Below, piece after piece: positions 1 through 8,280 of a DNA stretch of 64,000 nucleotides. The stretch is from assembly GCA_031551515.1 (NCBI GenBank), contig JAVBNL010000039.1, forward strand, positions 3,682-67,681, read 5' to 3'. The notes under the pieces were generated by a model. The model saw only the letters and a list, made by a program, of their open reading frames with translations. It searched no databases and was not told the DNA's origin. The stretch comes from FLUQ01 sp031551515 (lineage in GTDB: Bacteria > Desulfobacterota > Desulfovibrionia > Desulfovibrionales > Desulfovibrionaceae). Both the position numbers and the translations under genes were made by a program. Numbering within the stretch: the first letter of the stretch is position 1; every line of letters begins with the position of its first letter.

Positions 1-273
1 CTTGCCTGTTTCACCAACAGCTTGTGGAACGACATTATCCGGGCCGGAGGCACGCCCCTCGCGTTGAAGGCTTCTATCGAGGTGGAAAAGGAAAAAGACA
101 CCGCATTGCGCACCAAATTCGGTCCGTATACGCTGGCTGTCGAAGTAAAAGCCAGAAACATTTCCCAGGAACATTTCGCCTCTATCCGCAACGCGTTGCT
201 GCGTGGCTCTTTGGTGACCTACACCATGGAGCAGGGCGTGGAGATGGAATACGACGTCACACTCGTCGATTGA
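1..273 (+). CDS. OsmC-like protein, C-terminal part (5' end outside window)
   Basis: The reading frame is open from the first base, so the start lies upstream; about 90 C-terminal residues are visible. An ACFTNSLW stretch resembles the first cysteine region of OsmC/Ohr-type proteins, where a Cys sits at the head of a long helix. The end (RGSLVTYTMEQGVEMEYDV) aligns by eye with the second conserved region, usually CPVHRTL, but a serine stands where the second cysteine is expected. A Cys-based peroxidase role is therefore doubtful. It is followed 54 bases later by a DsrH-like gene on the same strand, which suggests a sulfur-trafficking context. Family assignment is moderate, function unknown. 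Confidence 0.5.
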   Translation, partial: LACFTNSLWNDIIRAGGTPLALKASIEVEKEKDTALRTKFGPYTLAVEVKARNISQEHFASIRNALLRGSLVTYTMEQGVEMEYDVTLVD

Positions 274-327
274 GGCAAAAAACGGGTTCTGAATCGCCTT
301 AAGGATCGGCGTCGTTGAGGAGGCCGT

Positions 328-609
328 ATGCTGTATATTTTGAACAAACCCTGCGCTTCGTCTCTGGCGCAGCTTGCCGCCGTGAGCGCGGGCGACGACG
401 AGGCGTGGGTGCTGCTGGTATCGGACGCTGTTTTTCTGGGTACGGATGCGGGCCTGAAACGCTTCACGGGCCTTGACGCGGAAAGTTTTTACGCCGCCCG
501 CGACGCCGTGGAAACGCGAAGAGTGACGTTGTCCGGTAAGGTGGAACCGCTCGACTACGACGGCATGGCCGAATTACTGGAAGACGCGGACAAAATCATC
601 ATGCTGTAG
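328..609 (+). CDS. DsrH/TusB-like sulfur relay family protein
   Basis: A 93-residue protein that starts at ATG 328 behind GAGGAGG. It has the pattern of the DsrH/TusB family: a beta strand at the start (MLYILNKP), a short domain, and the closing DYDGMAELLEDADKIIML stretch, which matches the typical end of this family. In the Tus/Dsr systems the heterohexamer TusBCD or DsrEFH carries persulfide sulfur for tRNA thiolation or sulfur oxidation. Two more family members follow directly (DsrE-like, then DsrF-like), so the three probably form a complex. The order H-E-F differs from the usual D-C-B (E-F-H) order. Cytoplasmic. Confidence 0.65.
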   Translation: MLYILNKPCASSLAQLAAVSAGDDEAWVLLVSDAVFLGTDAGLKRFTGLDAESFYAARDAVETRRVTLSGKVEPLDYDGMAELLEDADKIIML

Positions 610-625
610 CTATAACGGAGATCCC

Positions 626-1024
626 ATGGGCAAGACAGTCACCTTCGCGCTGCTTTCCGGCAGCACGGAAAACGAGGATGCCGTATTTGCCGTCAAACTG
701 GCGACGGCGTTGCTGGACAGAGGCAACAAGGTCAATATTTTTTTGTACGGCAACGGCTGCAATCTGGCCAACAAAGCCATTCCCCGCGCGGACCGGTCGC
801 CGATATCCGACGGCCTGCGCGCCCACATGGACGGCTTTGTGCTGGACGCGGCGATTGAAAGTCTTGCGGGCAAGGGCGCAGCCGTTGTGACCTGCCACAC
901 CACCGAGTACAGCCGCGGCACCGAGGGGCTTGAATACCTCAAGGGCGTCGCCAGAGGCGATGTGGGCGCTTCGTTCACTCGCATGCTGCTTACTTCGGAC
1001 GTTTTGTTTACCATAGGACAGTGA
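626..1024 (+). CDS. DsrE/TusD-like sulfur relay family protein
   Basis: A 132-residue protein from ATG 626, preceded by ACGGAG. The N-terminal strand (TVTFALLSGSTENEDAV), a helix with ALLDRGNKVNIFLYGNG, and a C-terminal LLTSDVLFTIGQ follow the DsrE fold. A cysteine at the expected position (VVTCHTTEYSRG, about residue 92) corresponds to the persulfide-carrying Cys of DsrE/TusD. It sits 16 bases after the DsrH-like gene, and the next gene begins at once after its stop, so it is one operon. It is the member most likely to carry sulfur. Whether it works in tRNA modification or in sulfur metabolism cannot be read from the sequence. Confidence 0.7.
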   Translation: MGKTVTFALLSGSTENEDAVFAVKLATALLDRGNKVNIFLYGNGCNLANKAIPRADRSPISDGLRAHMDGFVLDAAIESLAGKGAAVVTCHTTEYSRGTEGLEYLKGVARGDVGASFTRMLLTSDVLFTIGQ

Positions 1025-1033
1025 GTGGTTGCC

Positions 1034-1366
1034 ATGATCGATTCCTGCGTTGTGCTTATCCGAAAGGCCTCCGGGCACGAACATTCCCTGCTGGGCATGC
1101 GCGCCGCCTGGTCCATGTTCGCCGCCGACCTCGAAGTTACGGTCCTTCTCATGGACGAGGGCGTTTACAGCGTTTTCGGGCGAAACACATATCTGAACGA
1201 ACTCTATACGCGTTTTTTGGGTCAGGGTGGGCGAGTCCGCGCGGTGCGGGAAGACCTGGACAGCCGGGGCCTGGACGAAAAATCCCTGCCGCCGGGTGTT
1301 GCCGTGATCCCGGTTTCGGAAGTGGCTCCTCTCGTGCGGGAAGCGGCTTCGACCATGGTTTTTTAG
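1034..1366 (+). CDS. DsrF/TusC-like sulfur relay family protein
   Basis: A 110-residue protein of the DsrE/DsrF fold. The start is taken as ATG 1034; an in-frame GTG at 1025 directly after the previous stop is possible, and neither has a strong ribosome binding site. The pattern CVVLIRKASGHEHSLLGMRAA followed by an AADLEVTVLLMDEGVY strand-helix unit is typical of TusC/DsrF. It completes the set of three DsrEFH-type subunits. The gene is followed by a hairpin with a T tract at 1561, the likely end of the operon. Confidence 0.6.
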   Translation: MIDSCVVLIRKASGHEHSLLGMRAAWSMFAADLEVTVLLMDEGVYSVFGRNTYLNELYTRFLGQGGRVRAVREDLDSRGLDEKSLPPGVAVIPVSEVAPLVREAASTMVF

Positions 1367-1560
1367 AGCGTTTTCACCCGGCAGCTCACGGATTTTCTGA
1401 CATTCCGAACAGCTTCAGGGTTGTCCAGCGAGATTCACTGCAACCTGTTTGATTTACAATATTTTTGTGAGTATCGACAATTTCTGCTCGACAGATACTA
1501 TTTTATTTCAGATAGTTACTTTACACTTACATATCCCCTAACGGACGCCAAATTTTACAA

Positions 1561-1600
1561 AATGCCCCGTGACTTTTCATCTTGCGGGGCATTTTCTTTT
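1561..1600 (+). terminator. Rho-independent terminator
   Basis: AATGCCCCG (1561-1569) pairs perfectly with CGGGGCATT (1585-1593) around a 15-base loop and is followed by TTCTTTTT. It can end the Dsr-type operon from the left. On the other strand it is followed by TTTTG, so it may also serve the TRAP relic. The roughly 190 bases between the DsrF-like stop and this hairpin hold no gene that I can support. Confidence 0.7.
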
Positions 1601-1643
1601 TCAGCAGGCGGAATCCCGCCCTATCTTGCTGCGGGTTCTTCTT

Positions 1644-2182
1644 CTATTTGCCCAGCATGTTGGGCAAGAACAGCACGATTTCCGGAAATACCGTGATAAG
1701 AAAGGCGAAAAACACCATGATCGTGATGAAGGGCAGCACGGAGCGGAAGATGAACCCGATGCTCCGCTCCGCCAGGCCCGTGACCAGAAAAAGGTTGAAG
1801 CCGATGGACGGAGTGATATTGGCCAGCTGCACCATCAGAATCACAAAGATGCCGTACCACAGCGGGCCCAGGCAGCCCGTAGTCAGGCCCAGCACGGGCG
1901 CGTCCCCGGCCACGTTGGAAGCGGCCATCTCGGCGATATCCAGCTGGCCGTCGCCCACGGCTTTGAGCAGCTCGGGGCCCTTGTAGCCCAAGCTCCCGCC
2001 GAATTAGGCGCACAATTCGACTTCGCCATTCGTCAGTTCGGCCACGCGTTTGGCCATCAACTGCAGCCGCGTGTCTGGTAGTTTTCTTTGTTCCACACCG
2101 TCAGCGTCGTTTTGGCGGACGCAACCGAAGCGGCGCACAGCACGATAGCCAGCGCCTGAATCAAAGCCGTGCTCTTGCTCAC
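1644..2182 (-). pseudogene. TRAP transporter relic: dctP start fused to dctM end
   Basis: Read on the reverse strand it starts at GTG 2182 behind GGGAGG with a good signal peptide (SKSTALIQALAIVLCAASVASA) and the start of a DctP-type binding protein. Around 2060-2075 the frame shifts. The next frame gives LQLMAKRVAELTNGEVELCA, a TAA stop at 2004-2006, then FGGSLGYKGPELLKAVGDGQ, a classic DctP segment. After DAPVLGL the frame runs straight into the C-terminal membrane part of DctM (LWYGIFVILMVQLANITPSI, ending PEIVLFLPNMLGK). So the rest of dctP, all of dctQ and most of dctM have been lost. There are three separate lesions: frameshift, nonsense codon and internal deletion. Confidence 0.8.
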
Positions 2183-2346
2183 GATGGAAGCCTCCCGGAA
2201 ATGAAGGGAAAGAATAGGCCGGCACTCTGGCCATGCGTTTTGGGAAAGCATATTTTGCCGCGTGCAGCCAAGCATGGCTTTTCTGAAGAATTAGAGTATG
2301 GTCCAGCGACTGTCGCCCGTAGTACAAACAGAAACAAGTACGGATT

Positions 2347-3249
2347 ATGACCTCCAAGATAAAAGGTTTGCTTTGCGGAATCGCGTCCGCCATAACATAC
2401 GGCCTCAATCCGCTGGGCGCCCTTAACCTGTATCGCGACGGCGTGAATGTGGATTCCGTGATCTTTTACCGCTACGGACTGGCGATGATCGTGCTGGCCG
2501 GGGTCATGCTGCTGCAAAAAAAATCTTTTGTAATCGGCCGGCGAGAACTGCTCCTCTGCTTCTTGCTGGGCTTCATCTTCGCCATGTCCTCAATCGCCCT
2601 TTTCAGCAGTTTTCATTACATAGAAGCGGGCGTGGCCTGCACCCTCCTGTTCATCTACCCGGTTATGGTCGCCGTCATCATGGCCCTTTTTTTCAAAGAA
2701 AGGATCACAATCGCCGCCGGGCTCTCCATAGCAATGGCCATAACCGGGGTAGGCCTGCTGTATTATGGGGGCGGAGAAATGGCCTTGAACACGGCAGGCA
2801 TGCTCATGGTCATGTCCTCCGCCGTGGCCTACGCCCTGTATATCGTCATACTCAACCGATCGAAGCTGTATTTGCCGCCGGTCACCCTTACCTTTTTCAT
2901 CATGCTGTTCGGAACGCTGGCCATCGCCCTGCATTCGCTTTTTGGCGAAGAGTACCGCCTGCAGTTGCTCACCGGCGCGGAGCAATGGCTGTGGGTGTTG
3001 ATGCTGGCCATCGTGCCCACTGTTTTCTCCCTGATTCTGATGGCCGTCGCCCTGAAGAACATCGGGGCCACCCCCACCGCCATACTGGGCGCGCTTGAGC
3101 CGGTCACAGCCGTCACAATCGGCGTGGTGATATTCAACGAAAGCTTCACCGTGCGCATTGCCGCCGGCATGCTGCTCATACTGCTGGCCGTCTCCCTGAT
3201 CATCGCCGAAAAACCGCTTGCGCACAGATTGCTGAAACGCAAGTACTAA
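2347..3249 (+). CDS. EamA/DMT-family inner-membrane exporter
   Basis: A 300-residue, very hydrophobic protein with about ten predicted membrane segments in two similar halves, the layout of the EamA (drug/metabolite transporter) family. Family landmarks include the first-helix region GLLCGIASAITYGLNPLG, a VDSVIFYRYGLA helix, and in the second half GATPTAILGALEPVTAVTIG, the signature end of EamA repeats. It is probably a small-metabolite exporter; the substrate is unknown. There is no clear ribosome binding site before ATG 2347. It stands alone between the TRAP relic and the radical SAM gene. Confidence 0.85.
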   Translation: MTSKIKGLLCGIASAITYGLNPLGALNLYRDGVNVDSVIFYRYGLAMIVLAGVMLLQKKSFVIGRRELLLCFLLGFIFAMSSIALFSSFHYIEAGVACTLLFIYPVMVAVIMALFFKERITIAAGLSIAMAITGVGLLYYGGGEMALNTAGMLMVMSSAVAYALYIVILNRSKLYLPPVTLTFFIMLFGTLAIALHSLFGEEYRLQLLTGAEQWLWVLMLAIVPTVFSLILMAVALKNIGATPTAILGALEPVTAVTIGVVIFNESFTVRIAAGMLLILLAVSLIIAEKPLAHRLLKRKY

Positions 3250-3470
3250 AATAGGGACACAGTTGCGGGGTCCATGTATGCGGTCGCGCATGGCAGGCCG
3301 ACGCTCTTCACGTTTGCTTTGGGCCGGAAATTATGTATGTTCCAAGATAGATCCGCGCAGTTCCATCCCGAGGCCGCAAATATCCACTCTCAAATACGCC
3401 ATGGCATCAGGCACACAACTTGCGCGCGGTCACTTTTCAACACCCAGCATGCATGACGGAGGTTGCTTCT

Positions 3471-4442
3471 ATGAAAACATGGGTAAAAAAAGTCATGCCG
3501 AAACGTCTGGCTTGCTATCTTTCAGACATCAAAAGCATATACCATCGCAAAATAAATATTCATGAATTACGCACAATTATAATAGAATTAACAAATATAT
3601 GCCAAGTAAAATGCACTTGGTGCTTGATGCAAACGTTTAAAAAGCTTACGCCACGCCAAATGCCGTTTGAGAATTTCAAAAAAATTGTTGAGGATAATCT
3701 TGATTATTTGAAAGCGCGCAATACCCGCGTTACACCATACAGCCGCGGCGAGCCCCTGCTGCACCCCCAGTTTTGGGAATGCTGCGCGCTGTTGAACAAA
3801 CACGGTATCGCCATCGGGCATATCAGCACCAACCTCAGTCTGAACATCAGTATCCAGGATTTTGTCCGGCATCCCATTGAGCGGATTATGGTGAATATCG
3901 GCGGCATTACCAAAGAAGTGCACGAAAAATGCATGGTGCATTCCGATTTTGACCTTGTAACCGCCAATTTGAAAGCACTATGGACGGCAGGCATACCCGT
4001 GCAGATAAAAATGAACCCTACGCGCCATAATATCCACCAGCGCGACGATCTGCCGGCTTTTGTCGAGAGCCTGGGCGGCAAACCCGTATTTATTCAGCAT
4101 TATACGACATACTTCCCCAACCCGGATCATACGACGCAGGAAGAAAAGCGCTTCTTCCTGGATACTGTTTTTCTGGAAGGGCACGAGGATTTGTTCCGCT
4201 TTTCGGTCACGGACAATGGCGCGATATCGCAGGCGCAAAGAACCTGTCCCGCCGGGTATATGACCGACATAATATTTTCCAACGGGAACTATGGCATATG
4301 CTGCCATGACGATTATGAAGAAAGTATCGTGGGCAATGCGTTTACCGCGACGATTGAAACGATACGAAATTCCGGCGCATACAGAAAAACATATGAGCGG
4401 GGTTTGAAAAGGCAATTGCCCAACTGCAAATATTGCTCATGA
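3471..4442 (+). CDS. Radical SAM protein with SPASM-like C-terminus
   Basis: A 323-residue protein from ATG 3471, preceded by GACGGAGG. CQVKCTWC (about residues 43-50) is the CxxxCxxC motif that holds the [4Fe-4S] cluster of radical SAM enzymes; SRGEPLLHP is the usual GGEP-type SAM-binding region in altered form. The C-terminal part has further cysteines (TCPAG, GICCHDD, and CKYCS at the very end), as in SPASM/Twitch domains with an auxiliary cluster. The start of the gene is visibly richer in A/T than its neighbours, which suggests acquisition by transfer. No precursor peptide or partner gene is evident: 3250-3470 upstream shows no supported small gene. Substrate unknown. Confidence 0.85.
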   Translation: MKTWVKKVMPKRLACYLSDIKSIYHRKINIHELRTIIIELTNICQVKCTWCLMQTFKKLTPRQMPFENFKKIVEDNLDYLKARNTRVTPYSRGEPLLHPQFWECCALLNKHGIAIGHISTNLSLNISIQDFVRHPIERIMVNIGGITKEVHEKCMVHSDFDLVTANLKALWTAGIPVQIKMNPTRHNIHQRDDLPAFVESLGGKPVFIQHYTTYFPNPDHTTQEEKRFFLDTVFLEGHEDLFRFSVTDNGAISQAQRTCPAGYMTDIIFSNGNYGICCHDDYEESIVGNAFTATIETIRNSGAYRKTYERGLKRQLPNCKYCS

Positions 4443-4479
4443 CCGGCCGCAGCAGGCGGGCAAGGAACATGTTCGCGGT

Positions 4480-4514
4480 AAAAACCGCCGCGCACGGAAA
4501 GCCGTACGCGGCGG
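4480..4514 (-). terminator. Terminator of the CoA-transferase gene
   Basis: CCGCCGCG (4485-4492) pairs with CGCGGCGG (4507-4514), with an inner CGG/CCG pairing. On the reverse strand the hairpin is followed by TTTTT (4480-4484), which fits a terminator for the gene at 4530-5720. Confidence 0.65.
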
Positions 4515-4529
4515 GCAAAAAGAAATACC

Positions 4530-5720
4530 CTACAGAATTCCCTCTTCTTTCAGCTTGGCCAGCTTGGCGCTGTCCAGACCGAGCAGATCTTCATAAACCG
4601 CCTTGTTATGCTCGCCCAATGCCGGGCCGGCCCATTTCACTTCACCGGGGTTCTTGGTGAATTTGGGGAAGATGCCGGGCATCTTGATGCTGCCCATAAC
4701 AGGGTGCGGCACTTCAAGCACGTTTTCGCGCGCGATATAATGCGGGTCTTCAAAAATGTCTTTGATGCTGTAAAGCTTGCTGCACGGCACGCCTGCCGCG
4801 TCCAGAAGAGGCAGCATGTCGTCGGCGTTTTGGGATTTGATCCAGGCCGTGATGATCGCAATCAGCGAGGCATCGTTGGCGACCCGGTCCTTGTTGGTCA
4901 GATAGAGCGGGTTGGTCATGAGGTCTTCGCGGTTCATGGCTTTGGCAAGATACTCCCAGGTCCGCTGCGTGCTGGTCACCAGCACGACCCACTGGCCGTC
5001 TCTGGTTTCAAAGGTGCCCGCCGGGCTGATTCCGCCCGCAAGGCCGGGGTTTCTTTCTCTGATCACGTTATTCTTGTGATAGTCGCCGACAACGAAATCA
5101 AACATCCGGAACATGCTTTCGTACAGGCTGACGTCCACGTCTTCCGGCTCGCCGCCGAGAACGTCCCGGTTATACAGCGCCATCATGGTCGAAGCCCAAA
5201 GGTACAGGCCCGCGACATAGTCCAGCAAAGAAAACGAAGGGCTGACGGGCGGGCGGTCTTTGTGCCCCGTCATATAGGTCATGCCGGAAAAGGCCGTCAG
5301 CGGCGTGCCGAAACCGGCTTTCATCGCATTGGGGCCGGTCTGGCCGAAACCGGTAAGGCGGGCGATGATCAGCTTGGGGTTGGCTTTGCGCAAGGTTTCA
5401 GCGTCCAGCCCCCACTTGTCCAGCGTGCCGACGCGGAAGTTTTCAATCAGCACGTCGCTTTTGGCGATGAGTTGCAGAAAAATCTCTTTACCTTCGGGCT
5501 TGCGTAAATCAAGCGTTACGGAACGTTTGTTGCGGCCCAGGCCCGGCCAGACCAGACTTTGCCCGTCGGCAAAAGGCCCCATGGCGCGGGAAGGGTCGCC
5601 CGCTCCCGGCATTTCGACCTTGATGACGTCCGCGCCGAAATCCGCCATAAGCGCCGTGCAAAACGGGGCCGCGATAACCGTAGACGTATCGATTACCCGT
5701 AATCCTTGAAGAAGTGACAT
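4530..5720 (-). CDS. CaiB/BaiF family (class III) CoA-transferase
   Basis: 396 residues, the usual family length, starting at ATG 5720 behind AAGGAGATGCC. The N-terminus LLQGLRVIDTSTVIAAPFC and GADVIKVEMPGAGDPSRAMG match the start of formyl-CoA:oxalate, carnitine and succinyl-CoA transferases. The catalytic aspartate region appears as YVAGLYLWAS in place of the commoner DxxAG context. Known members move CoA between carboxylic acids through a glutamyl or aspartyl anhydride. No acyl-CoA ligase, decarboxylase or transporter lies next to it, so the substrate acid is not known. It is transcribed alone, towards a terminator of its own. Confidence 0.88.
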   Translation of the reverse strand: MSLLQGLRVIDTSTVIAAPFCTALMADFGADVIKVEMPGAGDPSRAMGPFADGQSLVWPGLGRNKRSVTLDLRKPEGKEIFLQLIAKSDVLIENFRVGTLDKWGLDAETLRKANPKLIIARLTGFGQTGPNAMKAGFGTPLTAFSGMTYMTGHKDRPPVSPSFSLLDYVAGLYLWASTMMALYNRDVLGGEPEDVDVSLYESMFRMFDFVVGDYHKNNVIRERNPGLAGGISPAGTFETRDGQWVVLVTSTQRTWEYLAKAMNREDLMTNPLYLTNKDRVANDASLIAIITAWIKSQNADDMLPLLDAAGVPCSKLYSIKDIFEDPHYIARENVLEVPHPVMGSIKMPGIFPKFTKNPGEVKWAGPALGEHNKAVYEDLLGLDSAKLAKLKEEGIL

Positions 5721-5905
5721 GGCATCTCCTTATATGATGTGATTTTTTGAGTACGTTGCCGAAGACAAAGCAAAGGGTGTGCCGTACCGCACATGAAAAA
5801 TATCTATAGAAAATATAAGGCGTTGGATCGCAGAGGCAAAAGCGGATGTAACATTGATGATACCATGTGCTCTTGGGCGATACACGGCGGGAAGGACGCG
5901 GCGGC

Positions 5906-5943
5906 AAAAAAAACTGCGCGGCCCCCCAAAGGCAGCCGCGCAG
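5906..5943 (-). terminator. Catalase gene terminator
   Basis: CTGCGCGGC (5914-5922) pairs with GCCGCGCAG (5935-5943). Read on the reverse strand the hairpin is followed by eight T (5906-5913). It lies 28 bases past the katA stop. Confidence 0.9.
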
Positions 5944-5971
5944 ACTCTGATCTTTCTATCTCTTTAGGTTG

Positions 5972-7492
5972 CTAGCATTTGCAGGTCGTCGTCGCCTTCA
6001 TTCTTTCTTTGTGCGACATGGCCGCCAATTTTTCCACCTTGTCCAGTTTGAGCTTGAGCGCTTTGGCCAGGCGGGCGCCGTACTCTTTATCCGCAAGATA
6101 ACAATGGGCGGTATGGCGGTATTTGATGTTTTCCGTGGCCGGGCCGATGTTGCGGGCCGTATTCTCGATCAGCACGGCCTTCTTGTCTTCGGTCATCAGG
6201 CGGTACAGGTCGCCGGGCTGATAGAAGCAGTCATCCGTCTTGTCATCTTTGGGTTCATACGAGTCCATGGCGCCCTGAATTTCCAGCGGCGGCTCTTTCT
6301 GATCCGGCTGCTCGTCCCATTCATACATACTGTTCGGCTGATAGCCCAGCGTCGCCCCATAGTTGCCGTCAACACGCATCTGCCCGTCCCGGTGATAGGC
6401 GTGCACAGGACATTTGGGCGCGTTCACGGGAATGGACATATGGTTGACACCCAGCCGGTAGCGCTGGGCGTCGCCATACGAGAACAGGCGGCCCTGCAGC
6501 ATCTTGTCCGGAGAAAGCCCGATGCCCGGCACGATGTTGGCCGGGTTGAAGGCGGCTTGTTCCACATCGGCGAAATAGTTTTCAGGGTTGCGGTTCAGCT
6601 CAAGCACGCCCACCGGAATCAGAGGATGGGTCTTATGGCTCCAGACTTTGGTCAGATCAAAGGGATTTTCCTTGTACTTTTTCGCGGCATCTTCGGTCAT
6701 AACCTGAATGGAAAAATTCCACTTGGGGAAATCGCCCCGTTCAATAGCCTCAAACAGATCGCGTTGATGGCTTTCGCGGTCGCAGCCGACGATTTTGTCG
6801 GCTTCCTGATCCGTAAGGTTCTTGATGCCCTGCTGCGTGTGCAGATGAAACTTGACCCATACCCGCTTGTTGTCCGCGCTGATCAGGCTGAAGGTGTGGC
6901 TGCCGAAGCCGTGCATGTGGCGGTAAGAAAGAGGCAGACCCCGGTCGGACATGGTGATCGTCACCTGGTGCAGCGCTTCGGGCAGCATGCTCCAAAAGTC
7001 CCAGTTGTTCTGCGCGGAGCGCATGTTCGTTTTGGGATCGCGTTTGACCGCGTGGTTCAGGTCGGGAAAACGCAAGGGGTCCCGCAGGAAAAAGACCGGC
7101 GTGTTGTTGCCCACCAGGTCCCAGTTGCCTTCTTCGGTATAGAATTTGATGGCGAAACCCCGGATGTCGCGCTCGGCATCCGCCGCGCCGCGTTCACCCG
7201 CGACGGTGGAAAAGCGGACAAAGACCTCGGTCTTTTTGCCTATGGATGAAAAAATTTTGGCTTTGCTGTACTTCGTGATGTCATGCGTGACCGTGAAGGC
7301 GCCGAACGCGCCGGAACCTTTGGCGTGCATGCGCCGCTCCGGAATGACTTCGCGGTCGAAATGGGCAAGTTTTTCGATGAACCAGGGGTTCTGGAGCATC
7401 ATGCTCCCGCGGGAACCCGCAGTCACCGAATTGGTGTTGTCCGCTACCGGCGCCCCTGCCGTTGTCGTCAGTTTTTTGCTGTTTTTTGCCAT
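5972..7492 (-). CDS. katA: Monofunctional haem catalase
   Basis: 506 residues from ATG 7492; an in-frame extension to 7624 has no family resemblance. It converts hydrogen peroxide to water and oxygen. All landmarks are present: the distal histidine in FDREVIPERRMHAKGSG, the asparagine in GNWDLVGNNTPVFF, and the proximal haem-ligand tyrosine in RLFSYGDAQRYRLG. The length fits the small-subunit clade. The tail ends TTTCKC, an unusual but short extension. There is no signal peptide, so it is cytoplasmic. A perfect inverted repeat at 7553-7576 upstream is a candidate PerR/Fur-type operator. The gene has its own terminator and is monocistronic. Confidence 0.97.
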   Translation of the reverse strand: MAKNSKKLTTTAGAPVADNTNSVTAGSRGSMMLQNPWFIEKLAHFDREVIPERRMHAKGSGAFGAFTVTHDITKYSKAKIFSSIGKKTEVFVRFSTVAGERGAADAERDIRGFAIKFYTEEGNWDLVGNNTPVFFLRDPLRFPDLNHAVKRDPKTNMRSAQNNWDFWSMLPEALHQVTITMSDRGLPLSYRHMHGFGSHTFSLISADNKRVWVKFHLHTQQGIKNLTDQEADKIVGCDRESHQRDLFEAIERGDFPKWNFSIQVMTEDAAKKYKENPFDLTKVWSHKTHPLIPVGVLELNRNPENYFADVEQAAFNPANIVPGIGLSPDKMLQGRLFSYGDAQRYRLGVNHMSIPVNAPKCPVHAYHRDGQMRVDGNYGATLGYQPNSMYEWDEQPDQKEPPLEIQGAMDSYEPKDDKTDDCFYQPGDLYRLMTEDKKAVLIENTARNIGPATENIKYRHTAHCYLADKEYGARLAKALKLKLDKVEKLAAMSHKERMKATTTCKC

Positions 7493-7552
7493 GCCATGCT
7501 CCGTCTGTTTACATTTACGGGCAATAAGCTCCCCAAAAAGTCGCCTTAATTG

Positions 7553-7576
7553 ATAATTCCTACTATTAGGAATTAT
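7553..7576 (-). promoter_or_regulatory. PerR/Fur-like palindrome before katA
   Basis: ATAATTCCTA (7553-7562) and TAGGAATTAT (7567-7576) form a perfect 10-base inverted repeat around CTAT, 60 bases upstream of the catalase start. AT-rich palindromes of this kind are bound by Fur-superfamily regulators. PerR control of catalase is well known in other bacteria; here it is an inference. Confidence 0.55.
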
Positions 7577-7749
7577 TACTGATAGGGGAGAGTAGGTCAA
7601 GTATAAAATGCCCGATCGGCGCAAGCAAGAATATTCGATTTTTTATAACAACTTTCTTGAGTTGACCCCATGAAAGGCTGTATCGTGACGGCGGCTTTCG
7701 CCATTCAGCCTTTGCCCGAAACAACAATCAAGCAAAAAGGAACGCAGCC

Positions 7750-8232
7750 ATGTCAGACCCGACCATCAACGTTTTCGCGGCGGAATTCGACCGCTACCAT
7801 GACCTGCTGGTGCAGCAGATCGATCTTTGCCCCAGCGAAGAAGAGTGGCGCAGAAAAATCGGCAGGTTCCCTTACTGGTGGCATCTGCTGCACGCCTTTG
7901 CCATTGTGGAGCTGTATGCGCTGCCCGCGGGCTCTCCTTCCCGCCAGATCTGGCAGCCCGAAGAAGTCGTATATGCCAAAGCGGAACCGACAAGCGTCAT
8001 GACCCGGGAAGAAATGCGCGCCCTGGCCGCAAGCATGAAGACTCTGGCCCACGAATTTTTCGCGGCTCAAAGCCGGAACACGCTGATGGAAAAGAACGAA
8101 AAACTGAGCGCGAGATACGGCAGGGAAACGTTCACCCTGAACGCGCTGATCGGCTTTCTGCGTCATTACAACTATCACATCGGGTGCCTTGACTCGCACC
8201 TGCGCTCGCTGGGCATTCCGGGTTTGCTGTAA
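7750..8232 (+). CDS. DinB-like four-helix protein
   Basis: 160 residues, starting at ATG 7750. The protein is helical and carries histidines spaced as in the DinB/YfiT metal-binding superfamily: HLLHAFAIVELYA in the second helix and RHYNYHIGCLDSHLR near the end (H-x2-YHIG). Members bind a divalent metal through three histidines, and some act as thiol-dependent transferases. Its role is not known. It lies between katA (divergent) and the acetate kinase gene, 48 bases before the latter, so the two may be co-transcribed. Confidence 0.6.
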   Translation: MSDPTINVFAAEFDRYHDLLVQQIDLCPSEEEWRRKIGRFPYWWHLLHAFAIVELYALPAGSPSRQIWQPEEVVYAKAEPTSVMTREEMRALAASMKTLAHEFFAAQSRNTLMEKNEKLSARYGRETFTLNALIGFLRHYNYHIGCLDSHLRSLGIPGLL

Positions 8233-8280
8233 AAGTTGACGGGGAAAAATTTTTAAAAGCCGCGGCAAACCGGAGGAGTC

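Noticed and set aside
1467..1500. AGTATC...GATACT inverted repeat after the Dsr-type genes as an operator
   Set aside because: Only six bases per arm with a long spacer in AT-rich DNA, and no start codon in a suitable position follows.
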